Of a DNA stretch of 64,000 nt, positions 45,410 to 57,509 are shown in pieces. The stretch comes from Nymphaea colorata (taxonomy: Eukaryota > Streptophyta > Magnoliopsida > Nymphaeales > Nymphaeaceae). A program made the position numbers and the translations under genes. A model generated the notes under the pieces. That model made no database searches and was not told the origin of the DNA. It saw only the letters and a list, made by a program, of their open reading frames with translations. Position 1 is the first letter of the stretch. The number at the start of each line of letters is the position of its first letter. The stretch covers positions 18,943,934 to 19,007,933 of the forward strand of contig NC_045138.2 of the NCBI RefSeq assembly GCF_008831285.2. The letters are read 5' to 3'.

Positions 45410-45943
45410 ATGGCAGAGGAGGAAGGCACCGGAGAGCTCCCCTTCTCCCTCCGCCCCTTCAAAATCGAGGACGCCGACGACGTCATGGCGTGGAAGGGAG
45501 ACCCTCGCGTGGCGGCATTCTGCCGGTGGGACGCTTACACCTCCCGCGACGAGGCGGTTGCCTTCATCCAGGACTTCGCCATCCCCCACGAGTGGTGCCG
45601 CGCCATCTGCGTCGCCGGCCGGCCGGTCGGATGCATCTCCGTCACGATCGGTAAGGATCATGCCCGGTGCCGTGGGCTGCTCAAGTACGAGCTCGCCCAC
45701 AGCTGCTGGGGGAAGGGCGTGGCCACCTCCGCCGTGAGGCTGGCTGTTCCGGCCGTCTTTCGGGAATTTCCGGGTCTGGAGCGCGTCGAGGCGACGGTCG
45801 TCCCGGAAAATAAGCCATCGATCAGGGTATTGGAGAAATGTGGATTTCTCAGGGAGGGGATCCTCAGAAGGTACGTGGTTGGAAAAGGCAGGCTCTTAGA
45901 TTTGGTCATGTTTAGTGTTCTTTCTGAAGAAATTCAACCATGA
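45410..45943 (+). CDS. GNAT10: derived-subgroup N-acetyltransferase
   Basis: Intronless, 177 residues, fully open. Motifs: FSLRPFKIEDADDVMAW (12-28), RCRGLLKYELAH (86-97), CWGKGVAT (99-106), NKPSIRVLEKCGF (134-146), LLDLVMFSVLSEEIQP at the end. It is the intact sister of GNAT7 (shared FKIE, GKDHARCRG, LLDLVMFSV) and the last gene of the array. In this clade the strand before the acetyl-CoA loop reads GLLKY, with Lys where RimJ/RimL-type proteins normally carry Gly. No targeting signal is seen. Substrate unknown. Confidence 0.92.
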   Translation: MAEEEGTGELPFSLRPFKIEDADDVMAWKGDPRVAAFCRWDAYTSRDEAVAFIQDFAIPHEWCRAICVAGRPVGCISVTIGKDHARCRGLLKYELAHSCWGKGVATSAVRLAVPAVFREFPGLERVEATVVPENKPSIRVLEKCGFLREGILRRYVVGKGRLLDLVMFSVLSEEIQP

Positions 45944-48900
45944 CCAACCTCACATAAACCTTCAGGATTTGATCTTGGATCCCACACCATTATGGGCAAC
46001 CTTGCTTGTTACGGAACCTGAATCGCCTTTTTTTTTCCTTTCCCTTTTCTTTTTTAGACCAACCGACTATGTATGACATGCCTCGTTCTGGTTGTTTGTC
46101 TGTGTAAAATAATCTGTTAATTCACATTTGTGGCATAGACACTTTGAGTTTCTTTGAAGCTTTCTACCAGCGCAGGTAACCACTTAATTCTCTGGATCTT
46201 CCATGAACTGACCAAATCTTCTTGGCTGTCGTGTGTATTCAAGAGAAATTTGTAGAATGAGAAGCCCATGAGCTTTTTCTTCCCAGTTCTTTTTTCATCT
46301 ATTATTCAGTACTTTAGATTATGATTTAAGTCCTTAAAGGGGTTGAAGTAAATGGGGTGGGGTTGGTGGGCGGTTTGAATTACTGTTGTACTGTAAAAGG
46401 AAGACTGCAAATGCCCATGTCAAAGCGTGGTAGGGGCTGCAACGCGAGAGGAGTTGGCTGGGCAGTAGGATGAACTTCTACTCACCCAAAGGAGGAGATT
46501 TTGACTGTAGATTTTGCTCCATTGTAGTTTTTTCACAGATGGCAGCCATAATCTAGATACTTGTGAGACTTCCAGCTTATCATTAGATTTTAACAGAAGT
46601 CATATCGTTTTTTAAGTCCACAATTAATCTTAAATCAAAGTCAAACTGTTATTTGGCTGAACTTAACAGTTTTCGAGGCTGGCAATCCGGCGTTCTTCCT
46701 GGAGTTTTTAATTCCATAGCATCTTGTTTTCTTGATATTACTTTGGTGGCAAGATCAGGGTAAGAAGATGCTTCCCATATTGAATTCCCATCTGTGTGTC
46801 AAACTTGGCTTCCAACGCAACTGACCACTTCGTTCTCCACATTGATAATATTACTGATTCCAAGTTGCTCCACTTGAAAATTGAAAGGGCGCCTGCAGCA
46901 TTTCATGGTGTGGAAACTGGGTCTTATAGGAAACATGGCAAGTGAGAAGTGATTCCCATTATGCCTTCCAACCTCACACTGGCCTTCAATCACTTTAATT
47001 TCCATGTTGGGTTGTTCTTGTTGACTAGTCGGGAGAGGATGAACCTCACAAATCTGGGAATCCATGTTGATTTCACGATCCAAATTCCACATAGGTATCT
47101 CTATTTGAACTTCTCATGGATGCCGCATGGATCATGGAGAATTTATTTAATTGGTTTTCTCTGATCAAGTGCTCAGATATTGGACTTGGATAAATCTAGT
47201 TTCCCCCTTGTTTTTTCAAGTTTTCGCACCAAATCTGGCTATAGTTAAATATATGGTTAGGTCGCATGCGTACCTATGCATTCACAGCTCACATTAAAGA
47301 ACTGTCATGATGAATTTTGTGAGAAAGGCGATTAATATCAGCAACAATCTATCTCCCCTCAGAAAGATACTAGGAAGATGCTTGTGTCGTCGTGGATCTA
47401 ATTGATGTCTCTGTTAATGTAATGTCATGTGTTTCTTTTTTTCTTTTTTTTGTTGGTGGCAATGTCATAATGGTGGTTATTTGTTTATTCAAGACATTTT
47501 TTAAAAGTTTTTGAATTGCTCTAACAAGTATATACGTCCCACCTTTGGTTGATTCTTTTGAGAAAGCTGAGAGGGAACCCTACCACCATTTGCTATCCTA
47601 TTAGGAAAGCGTTGTCATTAACGCTTAGAAATTTAATTTGGCCTAAGGTAGCACTTTCCCTGATCAAGTTTGGAACTGGGGATGCGAACGTGCAATATTT
47701 GAATCGGACGCATCCTTCTCCATATCCAACTTATCTATATATCCAACTTATCTATCGGACGTTTACATATTTATGCTTCAATTTGGATTCGAATGAGATA
47801 AATATATATAATATATCTGGCTTGACGCCCACCCTTAATTGGATGTCGAAAAGCCTTGTTGTCCATATTGATGCTTATTGTCGGTTCGAACCCGAACACG
47901 AATTTTAATCGGACTACATGTCATATATATATATATATATGCTGAAGCAGGGTTTTAAATACCAAGTCTGAACCCAGCCGAAGGACATCTGTAATTGAAA
48001 CTCATCCATTCCGCTTTCCACATGGAGAAGACCATGAACCACCATCCTAATTGGGAAGTTGTAAGAGGGTTTGGTAATAGGAATACTTCATAATTTGGAA
48101 CATAAGGTTTCTTGTTGCCACGGGTGGAGTCAGGGAGGATTCGGCAGGAGCCATGGCTTTCCTTCAATTTTTTTTTTTTTAAATTACTCATATAACAAAG
48201 TTATGAAGACACCAAAACAAGTAGGTATTTAGGAAACAAGTTTTTTTTTTTTTTGAAAATCACTCTGTCGAGCAGTAATATTCCTAACTTAAAGCTATAT
48301 GACACCAAAACATGTAGGTATTTAGCAAGAATCATCTTTCGTTGAATCTAACAAAGTTTAAATTTGTCTTTCGTGTCAAAAGAAAAAAGGCATGATGTGC
48401 ATATAAAATCAATTACACAGGTCATGTAATTGCTATTTTGATAGATTTCACCAATTGATAACAACCCAGTTTGGAATGAAGGGCATCAAGTTGAAGGTGG
48501 TCAAGGTTTCAACACCAAGAGTAAATACCAGGGATATCTGATTAAGCGCCTCGTACTTAGAATGAAAAGATCTGTTCCAAGATGACTATGTCTCTTCCAA
48601 AAAAATATTCACGGGCAGTTGTCTGGTTAAATGTTGTACTCATAACCAAATGGAAGGCCCGTCTCTGTTTCAAGCTCCCGAACCCGAAGTGTTAAATGTC
48701 TGCATCGTAAATGGGAGAGTGACATGCAAATTGAAGTGTAGTGGGTAGGCCTGGGCATCAGTCCGGCCGGGCCTGACACCCGAAAATCGAGTATGGACCT
48801 GACCTGATACCTGACATCCGAGTCCTGACCCAGTTAAAATAAAAAATTATTTTATTTGAGAATATGATCAAGATCTGTTCTTCCAGCGGATCCTGGATCT

Positions 48901-50930
48901 GCATCGGTTCAAATTGGATTTGGTTTGCTAGTTTATGACTTGATGTTGGACACTTGGATTCACCCTGCATTCACCCTTGCCTCCATGTAGAGTCTTGAAC
49001 AATTGAAGTATGTCCAGTTACGAGCAAATTAGCAATTCCAAGGAAGTTAATATCAGACAGACCAAATTATCCGCATAATGTTGGCATCTAACGTATGAAC
49101 TGCTGTGAAAGTCTCCTCTAGCTAGTTAATTGCCATTTCTTACATGCATAGATTGCCGAGAGATTCCACTACACGTGCACAAGCACATGCATGCAGACAT
49201 GAACATGCGTGCTTGTAAGCTCACATTTTCGCATTTCAATGCACACAAAAGATGAAAACAGTGCAATTTTTTAATGAAAATAAGAGCAAGGTCATGATCT
49301 CTCAAGATTTCCGTGTCTTGCAAATATTTTTCTTTCTTGACAGTCGATCATAATCTATCCCAAGACTTCTCTGACTTCCAAGGATACTTTTCTTTAATGT
49401 ACTTGGCAGTAGATCATAATCTACACAGTCATACATGGCTGCGTTCTACAGAACGGAAAATGTGGCATCTCAAAAATGCATAAGCAGGACAGACAGCAGT
49501 CAGCAGAGGTAAAGCCCCTCACTTGTGTGTTTATGCAACAAGGACTTCTTGGCAAGCCACTATAAACAGGAAAGGAAAAACTGAACATTTAGAAATTAAG
49601 AAATTATCTATCAGAATAAAGCTTTACCATACACCTCTAACGCATGTTATCCACTTGTTTTTGCACCATATACATGTATTAGAAGAATGCCTTAGCACCT
49701 TTTACATCTATAATATATATTTTCAAATTGTCTGTGGATCACATACAATATACTTCAGAGCTTTGTGCGCGTCACTTTCCTGGCCAGAAATTTCAGCATT
49801 TCATGTGTGCCACCGTTTCATTCCTTCTCTTCCCTGTGTGTAGTGAACTTGAGATTATAAGCATCTCCTCCCCTTTACACATACAGTTGTTACTTAACCA
49901 AACGTTGGATGCCATTAGATTACATTTTCTACTCCCGTATGGCTCCATGGCATCCCATTAAAGCCACTGAAACTTTTATATGGCTGTTCAAGTCACAGGT
50001 TAACGTCAACATGTCATGGGAAACTCCCAATGGAAAAGAAGAAGGCATCTACAAAGTAAGGGCCCCATCTGAAATATTGATAACTAATGTTCTTTCTTGA
50101 GTAATTGATGGGTGACGAAGCTTTGCATGCATGTAAAGAACCAAAAAGTAACAAAGTGAGCACATAAAAAGAGGAAGAAGGAAAGAAAAGCACTATCTAC
50201 ATAATTATCTACTATCATAGATCTTCAAAATAAGAAAGCCATTTCCACTACTAGGTGGACTCTAAAGAGTAAACAGACAAAATTTAACTGGACGCTGGAC
50301 CAATCAAAGCATATATTGTATGCATGGCCTAAGAAAACTTGACATGAATTTGCCTTTTTCCTTCATAGATTTAAAAAGCGGACAGAAACTTATCTTTTCT
50401 TTCATAGAAATAAGAAAGTGGACAAACGTTTACCCTTTTTTCACCCATGGCATCTCACACTGCATTTAAAACTTACCCATATCTTGTTGATCACTGGTAA
50501 GGTTTTGTCCAAACAACTACTTGCAGAGGGTTTCCAACAACGAACGCATTCATCATCTTCTCCCGATCAAACCAATAGATGAGGACACCCAACTAAATAC
50601 AAAGCCAACTTGAGGTCTGACACATGAGCAATTGAGTAATATTCCATAATGGCAGACATCGACGCCAATCGAGCAACCGGCACACAGAAATAAAGACGTA
50701 AAACTGCTAACTAAATTAGGGCGGATGTCTAGATCAAAAGAAAAGTGTTCAACACTCAACTGACATCGGCTTATATGACTAATGGTAGTTGCTTCATAAT
50801 GTAGATATGAAGTATATTTCATGGAAATGTTAATGAACCAAGTAGAAACACTAGTGATGATAGTGACTAATTGGGGTTCTCATGCATGTCATGTCCAGTT
50901 AAAGGGAAATAGATTATTAGAAGCACACAA
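45944..50930. repeat. Unit D flank: the most complete 3' non-coding unit
   Basis: No gene is supported. All shared blocks are present in order: TATGGGCAACC (45991), AAATAATCTGTTAATTCAC (46107), AGATGCTTCCCATATTGAA (46766), CCAAGTTGCTCCACTTG (46860), AAAATGTTGCATCTC-type word (49457), GCTTTGTGCGCGTCAC (49763), GAGCAATTGAGTAATATTCC (50626). The match to unit A is high over most of its length. GGGCC-type text (48747-48835) and a short TA run (47922-47940) interrupt it. A 97-codon minus-strand frame at 46799-47092 matches part of the unit A frame at 32117-32572. Confidence 0.72.
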
Positions 50931-52015
50931 ATGAAATGACCCCAGTAGGATATAGAACTTGTCATATTTGAGAGAAAGGACATAACTGTGACATTCCTTT
51001 TAGAGACTCCAATGCAAAGCAACTTCTCCATCTCCTGTTTGGATTTCCAGAGCAGTAAGGTGCTTCAGATAAGGCAAAGAATGGAAGCCGAAGCCCATGT
51101 GACTGCAAGCTTTAAGAAGCTTACTTTTGAAAGAGGTGGCATATGGGACCATAGCCAAAGGAAATTATTTGATATATTTGCAAAAACAAAATGGGTAGTT
51201 GATTGTTGGATTTAAATCTTATTCTTGCTTCCTTTCTTTGATGTTCATGCAAGGCAAATGATGTAGACCCTGATAGCCATGGTCAAGTTGTCTCAGATAC
51301 AACCTCCTTTGCTAGGGTTTAGATGAGTGTCTTTGGACGTATTTCCAGCAGCTATCAAATGCCCAATATTATGTCTAGCCTCATATTTTCTGTCTTATTG
51401 CATGAACCTCCTATACTTTCAAGAAATTGCTCAGACAATCGGATTGAGTTCTTGTACCAGTAGTAGTGTGGTACCACACAACTTTACTCAACTTTATGTA
51501 ATGAAACTCTGACCTTATTAAGCACTAGATGATGGACAGCGGCATCTTTAAGTCTCTATTTTCCAACAGTTCTTTATATACAACTGATGCATGTCCGATT
51601 TCTTATAGCGAGGTGCATCGTCTTCAATTGCGTAGAGTAAAAGCTGTTAAACGCAAATTGCATATGTATCGGCGTGCCTTATATGGAAATTGTTCTTAGT
51701 TTGTTCCTCCAATAATTGAGAAAGATGGAGATACCACAAAACCTTCGGCTTCATTCACAAAACCCGGAGCTGATCTCACCTCCAACCTGATCAAGACCTA
51801 ACCTGTCCAATCATAGAGACAAAAGTGATGCAAATGGTTTATTCGTTTTTTTGGGGATGGGAAAGCTGGCTAAAGTTTAGAATCTATAAATAATATTCAG
51901 TGATGCCTATTTTTCTGAACAGTGTGAAAACTTGGTTTGAAATTTTATATATATATATATATATAATACGAAACAGTAACTTGAATGATGTAAGATTTGA
52001 TATATGTATATATAA

Positions 52016-52020
<5 letters not shown>

Positions 52021-52085
<65 letters not shown>
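52021..52085. repeat. Long TA microsatellite
   Basis: About 65 bases of uninterrupted (TA)n, the longest in the window. Shorter TA runs lie 60-75 bases upstream. Confidence 0.95.
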
Positions 52086-52087
<2 letters not shown>

Positions 52088-54040
52088 ATATAACTCATCC
52101 ACATCAGACGGACTATTATTGAATAAAGTATTGGTCTTCTAGTTGGGTCTTTCGAGCTTGGGCTTTTGGGCGCAGGGCCAGCATCATGCCTTAACTATTA
52201 GCGGCGTAGCGGGGAACAACCGGCGCTTCAACTGTTTTCCAACATGAAAAGTGAATTGAGTTTTGAAATGGTATACGTATAAGCTAGTGTATGGTGATTT
52301 CATTCTTCTCCAGTCAATCATGTAGATGACGTCTGCATCAAACTTTCAACTAGTTGCTTTGACATGAAGCAAATATTTGAAAACCATGATCTATGAAAAC
52401 GATAAACCTGGTTTCCTTACTTTAGTTTCTCATGCATGCATGGTATATTCTTCAATTCGAGTGTTGCACATATCATTATTTACGGTTCAAATTAATAATA
52501 CTCATAAAAATTTAAACTAAAAACGTATTGGGACCAATAAGCTATGCTACGTCGCTCGACACCAACCATATTCGCATGATTTCATTTATAAAAATTAACA
52601 ACAAATTGATGTTTTTGGGGCTCTGTTGGACCAAATTTTGATATTTTTCTGCAAGAGTCAAACAAGGTATGGTTGCACTGAATCAAGTAAAACTTTTCAT
52701 TGAATTTTAACTATGTTCCTTGCCTACTCCACATGACATGCGCAAAAACACGCACATACATGCACCCATGCATGCACGTACAAGTTGGTCATTGAATGTG
52801 TCATGTCATAACAAGTTGGTGTGATACACTTCGCCGGTCCCACTCCGGCGGCCCCACAGCCCAGAAGGTGACGTGGCAATCAGGAAAAGAAATCAACAGG
52901 GTGGGACCCACGCTCCTCTTGTCGGTGGGGCCCATCTTATAAGCCAGCCCCACCGATGCAGACCTTCGAGGCCAACTTGTAAGAAAACAACGAGCACTAT
53001 CTTCTATATGAAATGAATAAATGTGAGTAAATAGGAAACAGAAAATGAGGGCTACACATTGATGAGAGAGAGAGAGAGAGAGAGAAAAAAAAAAATCTAG
53101 AGAGAGACAGAAAGTCTCTTCGCCACAAAAATTAGAAAGAGAGAAGAGAGAGAAACTGTTCCTTACATGGATTCCCTTGTGTATGAGCAATGTCACAAGA
53201 TGAGGGTTCAAAGGGTGAAAGGCTCAATGGTTGGTGACGGGTTTTTTATGTGCTTTGAATGTGACAGGAGGAGCCCCATGTTCATGCACATTTAGCCAAT
53301 CACCCCACCATGTGGAACTATAAACCTAACATTCTCTCTCTCTCATATCCCAACATGCGCATGGCGGAGCTACACCCCAGCAACAAAATTTTTATTTATT
53401 TTTATATAGATGTCATACGACTTATTCATGTACGTTGTGCCCTTTTTGAAATGAGAATTTTTACAACAGTGCCTCGTAGCTAAAAATTTATGGTTCCGCC
53501 GCTGCGACATGCAAGTGTATTTTGTGATTCTTTCTAAAACGAATCAGCCACTCGTATTGTCCATATAAAAAATCTACTAACGGTTGAAACCCTTGTAAAT
53601 AATGCCGTTTACGTCGTGTTTATATATACATATGTAAGTTGATGTAAACTTCTATTCACTGTCTCTATATGCTTGTATGCAGTACTAAAAGGAGAAAATG
53701 CAAGACAAGGTACTGGGTACAGTAGTTACAAGCTCTAACAATTGAACGGTTCTTTCTGCTTCTTGCACATTAATTTTATTTATATAGTATGCTTGATCAG
53801 AAGTACCTTAGCGTAAACTATTGTCTTTGAACATTTATACACATGTTAATTTTTGAAAATGTCCTACATAAATGACCAACATATTCTAACTTAAGGTATG
53901 CCATGTGAGCTTTTTGTGCGACAATAACAATATGCAATCAACAACATGAAAATTTAACTTTGTAAGTGATATCTTGTAAATTATCAAAGAAATTAATCAT
54001 ACGACATATTCTCTCTCTCTCTCTCTCATACCTAAGCCTC

Positions 54041-54082
54041 ATGTATGTGTGTGTGTATATGTATATACACACACACATATAT
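54041..54082. repeat. TG/TA-CA inverted repeat (hairpin or cruciform)
   Basis: GTGTGTGTGTATAT (54047-54060), a two-base centre GT, then ATATACACACACAC (54063-54076): 14-base perfect arms, extendable to about 17 with three more pairs. Confidence 0.85.
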
Positions 54083-54125
54083 ACATGAGACCCTTAGATA
54101 TTAGACTCTTAAGGAATTGTTTTGG

Positions 54126-54126
<1 letters not shown>

Positions 54127-54177
<51 letters not shown>
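54127..54177. repeat. TA microsatellite
   Basis: About 51 bases of pure (TA)n, followed by a GGAAAGAGAAAGAGAGAG purine tract. Confidence 0.95.
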
Positions 54178-54179
<2 letters not shown>

Positions 54180-55920
54180 AAAGAGAAAGAGAGAGTAGTA
54201 CATGCCATGAAATTGTTCGGGAAACCTTACTTTCACCGCTGGACAAGGAGGATCGGTTAATTGGACGTACGAAATTGAGGAGAGAGGTGGTGTGTTTTCA
54301 TAGGGGCGGCACTTTTGCCTTTGCCTTTTCTTTCCCTTCCCCTTTTGGAGCATTAAAACCCGCACTTTCTCTGTAGGATGATATCATTTTCCCTGGACTT
54401 TTCTTTACGTCAACTTACCCTACCCGGAAATGAGCCTAATTTGTCCACATTTGTGTGCCCTCCTTTAGGCTTTTAGCCTCTATTCAATTATTATACGTAG
54501 ATGGAAATAATTTTTTTTTTTTAAAAAAAAAAAGAAAAACATGACGTTGAGAACCACCACTGACCAGAGAACTTTTTGGAACAATAAAAAAATGTCTACC
54601 GAGTTGTGCGTGTTAGATTTGGATTTGTTTGGTCCAATCTAGTAAAAAAATCACAGAGATAGATCCAAACTGTAAATTGGTATGAATTTAGATTGCAGCT
54701 ATCTGGTAAGCATCCAGACTGGAGTGCATGTAAATATTGGCTCTTCTGCGTCTTGGATTTGGATTCGCTTCGGGAAATCCAGAGCCAAGCCTAAATCTAG
54801 TTAAGTCACCAGCGAATAACTTTTTAATGTTTCTATTTTAATGAATTAAAATTAATTAACGGCATTTTTAGGACCCTGGAGGAGGCACTTAAATTTAAAA
54901 AAAAATGAAACTAATATATTTTTAAAATTTTCAGAAAAAAGAAAAAGGCGGGTGGTCTTCGTAGTCCCGGGCTTTGATCATAACCCAACTCTCCTTGTTT
55001 TCAGTCGTTGGTGCTTTTTTCCCGTGTCTTTTTCCACAGGATTCGTGTACAAAAGTCCGCCAGTCGCACGGTGAAAACCTTTTACTGTCAGAGATAAAAT
55101 TGGCTTCACAGTTTCGCTACCCCGAGCTCGCTTTAATGCTGAATGCGTTGGAGAATCTCTCCTTCTCAGCCGTTCGATCTCCCTGCTTTGGAAAAGAAGG
55201 ATCTGCTAGACGACAGACACGTGGCTCGGGCGTCGAAAAGAAGGGTGAAAAGCCTTTTACTTTTTTTTTACCTCGGGATAAAGAAGGACGGGGGTCGTGG
55301 GTGCACCACCTCTTGCTGTCGGAAGCAAGGAGGGAGGAAGGGTTAGAAGACTTGCCTCTCACCAAGGTGGGACCCACTAATGATTCCCCTCAACTTTTAC
55401 CGCGCGACAGACGGGAGCTGGGAAAATGTGATAATCGATCACGAAAAAATTTTACCGTCACTGCCGCTTCCTCTTTTCCCTTGGTGGGCCCGTCACCCTA
55501 TGTAGAATTTTTTACTAATTCCGTTTGATTGGATAATTTATCAAATCGAACGAACCAAATTCGCATCTCAATAGGAGAAACCAAAGATTTCAAGTTAGGA
55601 TTGAATTAGTAAAGTACATGCCGTATTTGAATCTGATTAATAATTGGATTTGAGCATCTTCCTGTGATTTTCACTAACATTTCCAGATCAACTTCTGTTG
55701 GAAAACTAAGGATATTAAATATTAAAGGTACAATTAAGGAGTTCAGGTATTAAAGAGTTTTGTTTTGAAGTCATTTTAATAGATTTTTCTCATCAAGCAA
55801 ACTTAAGTTTGAGGTTAAGGGTAAATCCAATCCATTTAGTGTTCTATATGATGGACCTGATGTCGTCTTCAATGAGTAGTTGAATTATAAACCTTTAAAA
55901 TCAATTACTTTTTACTTGAA

Positions 55921-55996
55921 GAGGCATAGTGTAGCTGGTCTGATTAACAGACTAGTGAAAGTCTAATCGTTGGTTCGATTCATACTGGCGGTGGGT
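55921..55996 (+). mobile_element. tRNA-derived SINE-like fragment, copy 2
   Basis: GAGGCATAGTGTAGCTGG resembles the head of copy 1 at 20383. The A-box-like word TAGTGTAGCTGG is at 55927-55938 and a good B-box, GGTTCGATTC, at 55972-55981. The spacing of about 34 bases fits tRNA-derived SINEs. No tail or target duplication was seen. Confidence 0.5.
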
Positions 55997-57462
55997 ATTG
56001 CATACGAATCTAAATCAGGATTTAACTTAATGGATAATGAATGAGCAAAAGAAACATATAAAAAGTATAAACCACATATTGGAAAGGATCGGATCCAGGT
56101 CCGGTTCAGATTTATACCCGATCAGTAGTTAAGGTCAACAGTTGGGTAGGCAGTATCCGGACCCGCTTAGTTTATCAGATAAAGCCGGTCCAGGAAAGAG
56201 ATAAAGAGGAGATGGGCAGAGTGGGACCCGGCAGGTACCGAACGAGGGGGTGAGGCCGAGGGGATAAGCGGGACCCAGGAAGGGTGAATCGTTCAGGTGG
56301 GCAGCGCGGTGACATCGGTGGGTCCCATCTGGGTCGCCCACTCAACGAGGAAGGGGAGTGGGGCCCATCAAGGGCGTCCACTACTCCCGACCCCAACCGT
56401 TACTCACCGGACTAGAAGTAAGACGGTTATGGGGTTTGACCCTCTGATGACCATAATACCCTCGAATGCGTTGTTTAACTAGGAATTTCTAAGAGTGGAA
56501 AGTTTAAATAGTAGCTTTTTTTAACGCCTAATTATATTCGGGTTGAATGATATAACGTAACTGAGGCTCTTAAGTAAGTTAAAGATCTTACTAAGCCGGT
56601 ATGATTTTAGAAGTTTTATGCCGAGATGATTTTCCTATGCCCCTTGAGACCCTATTTTTCTCACTTGGACAGTATTGGTATTGTTGTAATATACATTGGT
56701 ATTGTAGTAATTTACTCGGCTGTTTTTATTTTTTATTTTTTTTTTCTCGCGAGGGGGCAATTTGATGCACATAACTCTGCAACTAGAATAGAATGAATGC
56801 TTGCGTTTGATTTCGTGGTGAGCACCACTGGCACACGCAAACATAAGACAGTGGGCCTCTTCACTCATTGCGTGAGGGGCATACGATCGTCGTTTACAAA
56901 AAGACGGGGTCCAGACTAATGGCAATTTTGACCTCGAATTGCTTCTGAATAATGGATGCGTTATCCAGGGCAAATAGCGGTCGTGGACCAGGTACGTGCC
57001 CGTTATTTTGAGAATGATTAAGGGCAGATGCGCCATAACGCGATCCCCAGAGTCGTCCGCCTCTTCTAAAGGCGTTTCCAAAGTTCGCTTCGGAGCGTGG
57101 AAGAAGTCCAACGCACATATCCAAGGACAAAAAATTCTCTGAATACACCCAATTCCGTCCATGACCGAGAACGCCGCGACTAGTTCTGTAAAGTCTGGTG
57201 CTCCCTTACAAACACGGGTGCGGTTAACCACAGTACGGCGCTGAACTTTTTTAAACTCTTCCCTTGTACGGGTCGCAATTACGTCCCTTCTCTCTTCCCC
57301 TCTCAAACACACACAGGCTGCATGCAAGCGCGCGCACACAAACACACATATCTATATAACATATACTTTATTGGCAAGAAAAGATACTCAATTCGTTCTT
57401 CTTCTTAATGACACAGAGAAAACTTCTAGCTGCTCACAATCATGAGTTTCGACGGTTGAACG

Positions 57463-57509
<47 letters not shown>

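Larger units (their letters stand above)
50931..55920. other. Gene-free region right of the GNAT array
   Basis: No recognisable gene. It holds three TA runs (51945-51964, 52021-52085, 54127-54177), GA/CT runs (53061-53084, 54011-54028), a hairpin (54041-54082), a transposon-end-like phrase (GGCGGAGCTACACCCC at 53363 with GGTTCCGCCGC at 53492), and GTGGGNCCC-type sites at 52901, 52925, 55366 and 55483. A 184-codon plus-strand frame at 54974-55528 shows no domain or biased codon use; I cannot call it a gene. Confidence 0.5.

Noticed and set aside
53363-53510. Complete non-autonomous element bounded by GGCGGAGC and GGTTCCGCC
   Set aside because: The ends are suggestive of a common plant repeat, but no target duplication or second full copy could be found here.
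54974-55528. 184-codon frame on the plus strand in a GC-richer patch
   Set aside because: No recognisable domain or codon bias, no TATA box or splice context found. Kept only as a note in the gene-free region.
56635-57345. 236-codon frame on the minus strand
   Set aside because: No domain, mixed low-complexity composition and a Lys/Asn-rich end. Length alone does not support a gene.
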